Below, one piece after another: positions 57,788 to 64,000 of a stretch of DNA of 64,000 bases (positions within the stretch are counted from its first letter, which is position 1; each line of letters opens with the position of its first letter). The notes beneath the pieces were generated by a model. That model was not told the DNA's origin. It was given only the letters and a program-made list of their open reading frames with translations, and did not search any database. The DNA is from Heloderma charlesbogerti (lineage: Eukaryota; Chordata; Lepidosauria; Squamata; Helodermatidae), in the NCBI GenBank assembly GCA_026122225.1, contig JANEZZ010001852.1, positions 372,001 to 436,000 on the forward strand, in the 5' to 3' direction. The translations under genes and the position numbers were made by a program.

Positions 57788-60700
57788 ATGGTGGAGAGTT
57801 CTGACCAAATGTGGTCCACTGGAGAAGGAAATGGCAACCCACTCCAGTATTCTTGCCAAGAAAACCCCATGGAACGTATCACAAGGCTAAAAGAGATGAC
57901 GCCGGAAGATGAGCCCCTCAGGTCGGAAGATGTCCAATATACTACTGGGGGAAAGCAGAGGGAATTTCCAAGTAGCGCCAGAAAGAGTGAAGCGGCTGGG
58001 CCAAAGCCGGAAGGACACTCAGCTGTGGATGTGTCTGGTGGTGAAAAGAAAGTCCAATGCTGTAAAGAACAAGATTGTTTAGGAACCTGGAATGTCAGAT
58101 CAATGAATCAAGGTAAGCTGGAGGTGGTCAAACATGAGATGGCAAGATTGAACATCGACATCTTGGGCATCAGCAAACTAAAATGGACAAGCATGGGCGA
58201 ATTTAATTCAGGTGACCATCATATCTACTACTGTGGGCAAGAATCCCTTAGAAGAAATGGAGTAGCACTCATAGTCAACAAAAGGGTGGGAAAAGCAGTA
58301 CTGGGGTACAATCTCAAAAACGATAGAATGATCTCAGTACGAATCCAAGGCAAACCATTCAACATCACAGTAATTCAAGTCTATGCCCCAACCACTGAGG
58401 CCGAAGAAGCTGAGGTCGATCGGTTCTATGAAGACCTACAACACCTTCTAGAACTAACACCAAAAAAAGATGTCCTCTTCATCATAGGGGATTGGAATGC
58501 TAAAGTAGGAAGTCAAGAAATCACCGGGATAACAGGCAAGCATGGCCTTGGTGTACAAAATGAAGCAAGACAAAGGCTAATACAGTTTTGCCAAGAGAAC
58601 ACGCTGATCACAGCAAACACTCTTTTCCAACAGCACAAGAGGCGACTCTACACATGGACGTCACCAGATGGTCAATATCGAAATCAGATTGATTATGTCC
58701 TTTGCAGCCAAAGATGGAGAAGCTCCACACAGTCAGTAAAAACAAGACCTGGAGCTGACTGTGGCTCAGATCATGAGCTTCTTGTTGCAAAATTTCATCT
58801 TAAATTGAAGAACGTAGGGAAAACCACTAAACCATTCAGGCATGACCTAAATCATATCCCTTATGAATACACAGTGAAGGTGAGGAATAGATTTCAGGGA
58901 TTAGACCTGATAGACAGAGTGCCTGAGGAACTATGGACAGAGGTCCATAACATTGTTCAGGAGGCAGCAACGAAATCCATCCCAAAGAAAAAGAAATGCA
59001 AGAAAGCCAAGTGGCTGTCTGATGAGGCTTTACAAGTAGCTGAGGAAAGAAGGGAAGCGAAAAGCAAGGGAGAAAGGGGAAGAGAAACCCAACTGAATGC
59101 AGAGTTCCAGAGAATAGCAAGGAGAGACAAGAAGGCCTTCTTAAATTAACAATGCAAAGAAATCGAAGAAAACAATAGAATGGGAAAGACTAGAGATCTC
59201 TTCAAGAAAATCGGAGATATCAAGGGAACGTTTTGTGCAAAGACGGGCATGATAAAGGACAAAGAAGGCAGGGACAAAGAAGCAGATGAGATTAAAAAGA
59301 GCTGGAAAGAATACACAGAAGAACTATACAGGAAAGATCATAATGTCCCTGATAGCCATGATAGTGTGGTCACTGAACTTGAGCCAGACTTCCTAGAGAG
59401 TGAAGTCAAGTGGGCCTTAGGAAGCATTACTAACAACAAAGCTAGCGGAGATGACGGTATTCCAGCTGAGCTATTTAAGATCCTAAAAGATGATGCTGTT
59501 AAAGTGCTGCACTCAATATGCCAACAAATTTGGAACACTCAGCAATGGCCACAAGACTGGAAAGGGTCAGTTTACATTCCAATTCCAAAGAAGGGCAATG
59601 CCAAAGAGTGTTCAAACTACTGTACAATTGCGCTCATTTCACATGCCAGCAAGGTTATGCTCAAAATCCTACAAGCTAGGCTTCAGCAGCATGTGAACCG
59701 AGAACTACCGGAAATACAAGCTGGGTTTCGAAGAGGCAGAGGAACTAGAGATCCAATTGCCAACATTCATTGGATCATGGAGAAAGCAAGAGAATTCTAG
59801 AAAAACGTCTATTTCTGCTTCATTGACTACGCTAAAGCCTTTGATTGTGTGGATCACAACAAACTGTGGCAAATTCTTAAAGAGGTGGGAGTACCAGACC
59901 ACCTTACCTGTCTCCTGAGAAGCCTGTACAAGGGTCAAGAAGCAACAGTAAGAACCGGACATGGAACAACCGATTGGTTCAAAATTGGGAAAGGAGTACG
60001 ACAAGGCTGTATATTGTCGCCCTGCTTATTTAATTTATATTAGGGATGTACGAAACTCCCCTTACCTGGCTCCGCCGGGTTCCGCTGAGGGGGGGAGGCG
60101 CTCCGTCTCTCCCCCTGGAATCCTGGCCGGCCGGCTCCGCTCCGTGGGGATTCTGCAGAGCCGCCGGCCAGCTCCGCCAGCAGCCGGACATCCAGCCGCT
60201 GGCTACCAGGGATGCAAATGGCTGCCATTTGCGTCCCTGTAGTCAGCCATGATAGGCTACGTAAAAGCTTACATAGCCTATCACGTCTGGCTTAAAAAAA
60301 ACAAGCTACAGCCGCCGCCATTTGCGTTCCTTATTTTTGCCCGTCTTAGTCTACGTAAATATTTACATAGACCAAGATGGCAAAAATAAGGGGGAACGCA
60401 AATAGCGTCCGCTACGCTATTTGCGTTCCCCTTATTTTTCCCGTCTTAGTCTACATAAATATTTACGTAGACTAAGACGGGCAAAAATAAGGAATGCAAA
60501 TGGCTGCGGCCATAGCCGCCGCCATTTGCGTACGCTTTTTTTTTTTTTTTAAGCCAGACGTGATAGGCTACATAAGTCTTTACGTAGCCTATCACATCTT
60601 GTAAAAAACAAAAACAAAAACCTCCAGACTGCAAATGGCGGTGGCGGCAGCCGGTCGGAAGACCAGCCGCTGCCGCCGAAGCCGCTGCCGGAGCCGCCAC

Positions 60701-61716
60701 CGCCCAGAAGATCCGCCCCAGGTAAGTCTCGTCCCGGGGGGGATCCATGGGGGGGTGGGGGGTGGCAGGCCGTTCCGCCACAGATTTCGGGGGGCCGAAT
60801 GCACTGGCATTCGGCCTCACCAAGATCCGTGGTGGAATTCTCTGCCATCCCTAATTTATATGCAGAGTACATCATGAGAAACTCCGGGTTGGATGAATCA
60901 CAGGTCGGAATTAAGATTGCCAGGAGAATTATCAACAACCTCAGATACGCAGACGATACCACCCTAATGGCAGAAAGTGAAGAGGATCTAAAGAGCCTCT
61001 TGCTGAGGGTGAAAGAGGAGAGTGCAAAAGCTGGTTTGAAACTCAACATTAAAAAAACTAAAATATTGGCATCTGGCCCCATCACTTTCTGGCATAAAGA
61101 AGGGGAAGAAATGGAAGCAGTGACAGATTTTATTTTCTTGGGCTCCAAGATCACCACAGACAGTGACTGTAGCCATGAAATTAAAAGACGCTTGCTCCTT
61201 GGGAGGAAAGCGATGGCAAACCTAGACAGCATAGTAAGAAGCAGAGACATCACCTTGCTGACAAAGGTTCGTATAATCAAAGCTATGGTTTTCCCAGTAG
61301 CAACGTATGGCTGTGAGAGCTGGACTGTAAGGAAGGCTGAGCGCCGAAGAATCGATGCTTTCGAACTGTGGTGCTGGAGAAGACTCTTACGAGTCCCCTG
61401 GACTGCAAGGAGGTCAAATCAGTCAATCCTAAAGGACATCAACCCTGACTGCTCATTGGAAGGACAGATACTGAAGCTGAAGCTCAAATATTTTGGCCAC
61501 CTAATGCAAAGAGAAAACTCCCTGGAAAAGACCCTGATGCTGGGAAAGATTGAAGGCAAAAGGAGAAGGGGACGGCAGAGGATGAGATGGCTAGATAACA
61601 TCACCGATGCAATGAATATGGACTTGAGCACACTCCGGGAGAGAGTGCAGGACAGGAAGGCCTGGCGTGCTATGGTCCATGGGGTCACGAAGAGTCGGAC
61701 ACGACTGAACGACTAA
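57788..61716 (+). pseudogene. BovB ORF: endonuclease and reverse transcriptase, inactivated
   Basis: Segment 1 (57788-59149) is the AP-endonuclease: TWNVRS (N102), VYAP (Y199), GDWNAKV (D235, N237) and SDHELL (D328, H329). The expected catalytic Glu of the GISELKW motif is Lys at residue 130 (AAA, 58175-58177). A TAA stop at 59147-59149 and a TAG at 59798-59800 break the frame, but no frameshift occurs before the nested insertion. RT motifs include FIDYAKAFDCVDH near 59818, GVRQGCILSP near 59996 and YADD at 60946-60957. Element C splits the protein after LFNLY. The frame resumes at 60854 and runs to the normal C-terminus, VTKSRTRLND, at 61716. Confidence 0.92.
60041..60853 (+). mobile_element. 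Palindromic GC-rich non-autonomous hAT-type element, copy C
   Basis: TAGGGATG...CATCCCTA ends, with ATTTATAT duplicated on both sides (60033-60040 and 60854-60861). The duplication fits the nTnnnnAn preference described for hAT. Removing element and one duplication restores the BovB frame exactly. Inside are the 41-nt hairpin 60391-60431 (identical to that of copy A), flanking TAGTCTACGTAAATATTTAC-type hairpins at 60336-60378 and 60445-60481, and CGCAAATGGCNGC...GCCGCCATTTGCG pairs. The right part (60635-60730) is an ATG followed by GC-rich sequence and CAGGTAAGT. 813 bp, no transposase. Confidence 0.92.
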
Positions 61717-61733
61717 ACAAAGTATCATCCCCC

Positions 61734-62928
61734 TCCACCCCAATGACTGAAGTCATTAGGAATCTAAGTCGCATTAGTATTCAATAATTTGGTTCCTTCA
61801 AACCAAATCTGCAATACAGTTCATAGCACACTCAAGAACTGCTTCACATCTATACAACACAATTAAATATAGAGGTAATGCATACCAGGGGGCCAATGCC
61901 AATCACAGATCCCCCATGTCCACAATTCTTTGGGGACCCGTCTTCTCTTGTTACTTCACCTCATCAAACACCAGTATGCTATGCGCAGCAGCTCTAAGTC
62001 TCACTGTGAACGTAGAATTAACTGTGCTTAGTGATGGCAAACTCCTTCCGCCACCATTTGATTCTTCATTAAAATAAATCCAGGTGGTGTCCTCCCTCCA
62101 AATTAATTAGGAATCAGTGCAGGCTCCCTTCAGATGAATGGCCTGGCCTGGAGGACTGTACTTCTATTTCATTCTTCTTTTAACTCCATGTTAAAACTCC
62201 ATTAGTGTAGACTCCATGTCTACACTAATGGAGGCAATAGAGGGTGGGGAAAAGGCCCAGACCTTGCCAGGAGAGGTTCAGCAGATGCTGAGGCCTCTAG
62301 GCCCCATTACATTACCCCATTACCTAGGCCCTGGTCCAATAAGGTTGGGAAGTATGCAAACATCTTTGAAGCCTCAACCATTTCAAACTTTTTTGAATGC
62401 ATTTCAAGGTGCTCTAGACTGTTTCCCACTCAGATCCAGCCTGTGGACTCTCTCATTCTGGGTTACAGCAGCAACTCTAAATGTGCATGTGCTTAACTAA
62501 GTGCTGGCTCACATCTCATGTTTCTGTCTACAGTAATCTAATACCTTTTTCTAAACAAGCTCATTTAATATTTGTGCAACAAAATAGAGGTTGTAGCCTG
62601 AGGGCCTTATATTAAATCTTAGTCACTGAGGAACTGTCAAACTAAAATAAAACATTGCATTTACTATGCCATTCAAGGACTGAGCCAAAGCAACTAAGAT
62701 ACACAAAAGATGAATTCTTGGTTCTAACGATGCTGGAGTATCTGAAGTTAAAACATGTTTCTGTCCATGCATATGAAAAGTCCATACATTCATTTTCATT
62801 CATTAATATAAACAAATCTTGTTTTGTTAAAAAAAAATTGTATTAGCAAAATGTTAGCAAAGTGTTAAACATTATCTCCCTGAGTCTGTCATGTGCAATA
62901 AACAGTGTGTCTTCCTAACATGTTTTAG
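61734..62928. other. Unique intronic sequence next to the GLIS3 exon
   Basis: No repeat or gene recognised apart from the 15-bp hairpin at 62197-62233. The last part before the donor is AT-rich. Confidence 0.4.
62197..62233. repeat. Perfect 15-bp hairpin
   Basis: CTCCATTAGTGTAGA, loop CTCCATG, then TCTACACTAATGGAG. No flanking duplication was identified. Confidence 0.8.
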
Positions 62929-62934
62929 ACTTAC
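62929..62934 (-). other. GLIS3: 5' splice donor of the GLIS3 exon
   Basis: On the minus strand the exon ends ...AAATGTACG followed by GTAAGT, a perfect U1-complementary donor. It splits zinc finger 3 after its first cysteine and threonine, in phase 0. The GLIS3 protein family continues here with the rest of finger 3, so the intron must carry a following exon further down. Confidence 0.9.
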
Positions 62935-64000
62935 CGTACATTTGTTTGGCTTCTCCCCTGAATGCACCCTCATATGAATCAGCAGTTTGTAACGGGCATT
63001 GAACGGCTTGTATCTTCGAGGGCATCCAGCCCAGAAACAAGTGAAATCCTCTCCTTTCCTCTGGTCTATGTGAATTTTTTCTATATGCCGCACAAGTTCC
63101 TCTTGCTGGTCATAGATAGCACTGCAGTCTATCCAGCGACAGCTGTGCTTGCCATTGAAATCGTCCAGTTCACCATCCTCATCTAAGAGAATGCCTTGGA
63201 CAGATGGTGGTAAGGAAAGCTGGCGGGAATGATTTATGAGATCGTGCTGATGCGCATGGTATGGTGGTGGTGGACCATGTGGTGGAGGAAGAAGAGGGGG
63301 AGCCAGTGGAGAAACAGAGGGCATGTCATTTGTGTTCCCAGAAAAATCACCCATACGTCCACTCTTTAATATGCCCATAGATTGGTTGTCTAGCAGAGAC
63401 ATACCTTGTTGAACCACCATGTTGTTTGTGACCACTGGCTGTAAGCTGTTTTCCTCCAACTGCTGCATGCGTTGGTATTCAGCATTTCCATTTTCACTGT
63501 AACCTGGGAGGGCAACATTACCATTAGCCACAAGGAGTCTTTTTTGAGGATTTGGAATAGAGCACGTTTGGGGAATGCAACTTCCCCTTATTCCCAAGAA
63601 ATGCCCATAGACCTCAGGTTGAGGGGAGATGTTGGATGGTGATGTCCTTGAACCATTTATGTAAGCAACAAGAGAAGTGGGGGATGTTCGGATTATTGTA
63701 TTGAAGTCAATTCCAATGCCATCAGACAAAGGGGACAGAGAGAGGGCCCTCTTTTTGGCTGAATGAGATCTAGTTGAAGAATGGTGAGAACTAGGATAAG
63801 GCAAATGGTTGTTTTCCATACCAAACAAATAAGATGGTAGTGAGCTAGAAATATTGTTGGACATGGACATCCCAGATGCGACACTTGCGATGTCACCCAG
63901 CTCACTGCCATTTTGGGAGCCTTGGTTGGAAGAAAGAGAAGGAAAAATCCTGTAACCATGAAACCACTCTTGTTTGACGCTTTGTATTGATTGGCTTTCT
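62935..64000 (-). CDS. GLIS3: GLIS3 zinc-finger transcription factor, large internal coding exon (5' end outside window)
   Basis: GLIS3 is a nuclear Kruppel-like C2H2 factor needed for pancreatic beta-cell, thyroid and kidney development. The exon is open over 355 codons from the window edge, with the first full codon at 63999. Visible residues 82-118 hold the conserved N-terminal region (SPLSDGIGIDFNTIIRTSPT and on). VYGHF at 130-134 matches the reported SUFU-binding motif. Residues 232-247 are proline-rich. Zinc finger 1 has C287, C292, H305 and H310; finger 2 has C321, C326, H342 and H346; finger 3 starts at C354. The linker HSGEKPNKC is typical of GLIS/GLI proteins. The exon closes in phase 0 after ACG, at a GTAAGT donor; reading on adds unrelated residues to a stop at 62872, which are intron. 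The internal Met at 63870 is not the protein start. All key residues are present. GLIS1 is a less likely alternative, because the N-terminal region matches GLIS3. Confidence 0.96.

Larger units (their letters stand above)
57689..61720 (+). mobile_element. Full-length BovB LINE (RTE clade), interrupted by palindromic element copy C
   Basis: A 13-bp duplication AGTATCATCCCCC flanks it (57676-57688 and 61721-61733). The 5' region has CACTGGAGAAGGAAATGGCA and CCCACTCCAGTATTCTTGCC, and the 3' end is GAGTCGGACACGACTGAACG, both hallmarks of BovB. Removing the 821-bp nested insertion (element plus one 8-bp duplication) leaves about 3.2 kb, the size of complete BovB. The single ORF encodes an AP-like endonuclease and a reverse transcriptase. 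The 3' end is the same as the tail of the SINE at 51303, which shows the LINE/SINE partnership. Confidence 0.93.
1..62934 (-). other. GLIS3: GLIS3 intron downstream of the large exon (3' end outside window)
   Basis: All sequence below the donor at 62934 lies inside the transcription unit. I saw no reading frame encoding the remainder of finger 3 and fingers 4-5, so the intron continues past position 1. Its contents are AT-rich unique DNA and transposons, annotated separately. A very long intron at this place is consistent with the large size of GLIS3 in other amniotes (knowledge from memory). Confidence 0.85.

Noticed and set aside
62872..62934. C-terminal extension of the GLIS3 frame to a stop at 62872
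   Set aside because: The added residues (VSLKHVRKTHCLLHMTDSGR) follow a perfect GTAAGT donor and replace the rest of zinc finger 3, so they are intron read-through. An alternative intron-retention end cannot be excluded but has no support.
63693..63959. 88-residue minus-strand frame overlapping GLIS3
   Set aside because: It is a shadow in another frame of the GLIS3 exon.
1..64000. CRISPR array, operon, origin or prokaryotic system
   Set aside because: The window is vertebrate intronic DNA; no regularly spaced repeat-spacer pattern or bacterial genes are present.

Overview
This is a stretch of vertebrate nuclear DNA, almost certainly from a squamate reptile (lizard or snake). The squamate call rests on a full-length BovB (RTE-clade) LINE together with tRNA-derived SINEs carrying BovB-type tails (Sauria-SINE-like), a 5S-rRNA-derived SINE, and L2 and CR1 LINE remnants. 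There is no bacterial-style gene organisation.

Only one host gene can be recognised. At the right edge (62935-64000, minus strand) lies the large internal coding exon of GLIS3, a Kruppel-like zinc-finger transcription factor. It encodes the conserved N-terminal region, a proline-rich stretch, zinc fingers 1 and 2 and the start of finger 3, and ends at a perfect GTAAGT donor. The exon runs off the end of the window. Everything from 62934 down to 1 is then the following GLIS3 intron. I found no sign of the next zinc-finger exon, so this intron is at least about 62.9 kb.

The intron is a patchwork of AT-rich unique sequence and transposons. 82-640: LINE 3' end. 1504-2402: a GC-rich palindromic hAT-type element (copy A). 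2480-2844: a Charlie-like hAT MITE. 9.7-12.2 kb: foldback MITEs and two LTR-like blocks. 13-19.4 kb: mostly unique DNA. 19.4-24 kb: L2, 5S-SINE and Sauria SINE. 28.6-31.5 kb: a solo LTR, a MITE and a 1.25 kb inverted-repeat element with a relative at 41.2-42.2 kb. 33-40 kb: L2 and SINEs. 47.06-49.8 kb: a nest holding palindromic element copy B beside a 5S-derived foldback. 51.3-54.6 kb: a SINE, a local duplication and L2 ORF2 remnants. 57.69-61.72 kb: full-length BovB with palindromic element copy C inserted in its reverse-transcriptase region.

The most unusual content is the GC-rich palindromic element family (copies A, B and C). Each copy is flanked by a perfect 8-bp target-site duplication, has TAGGGATG-type ends and is built from hairpins within larger palindromes. 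Each also carries repeated ATGGCGGC-like motifs and outward-facing splice-donor-like motifs near both ends. The second is a roughly 490-bp foldback whose two arms each begin with 5S rRNA-derived sequence. Repeat family names are from memory of known families and were not checked against a database.
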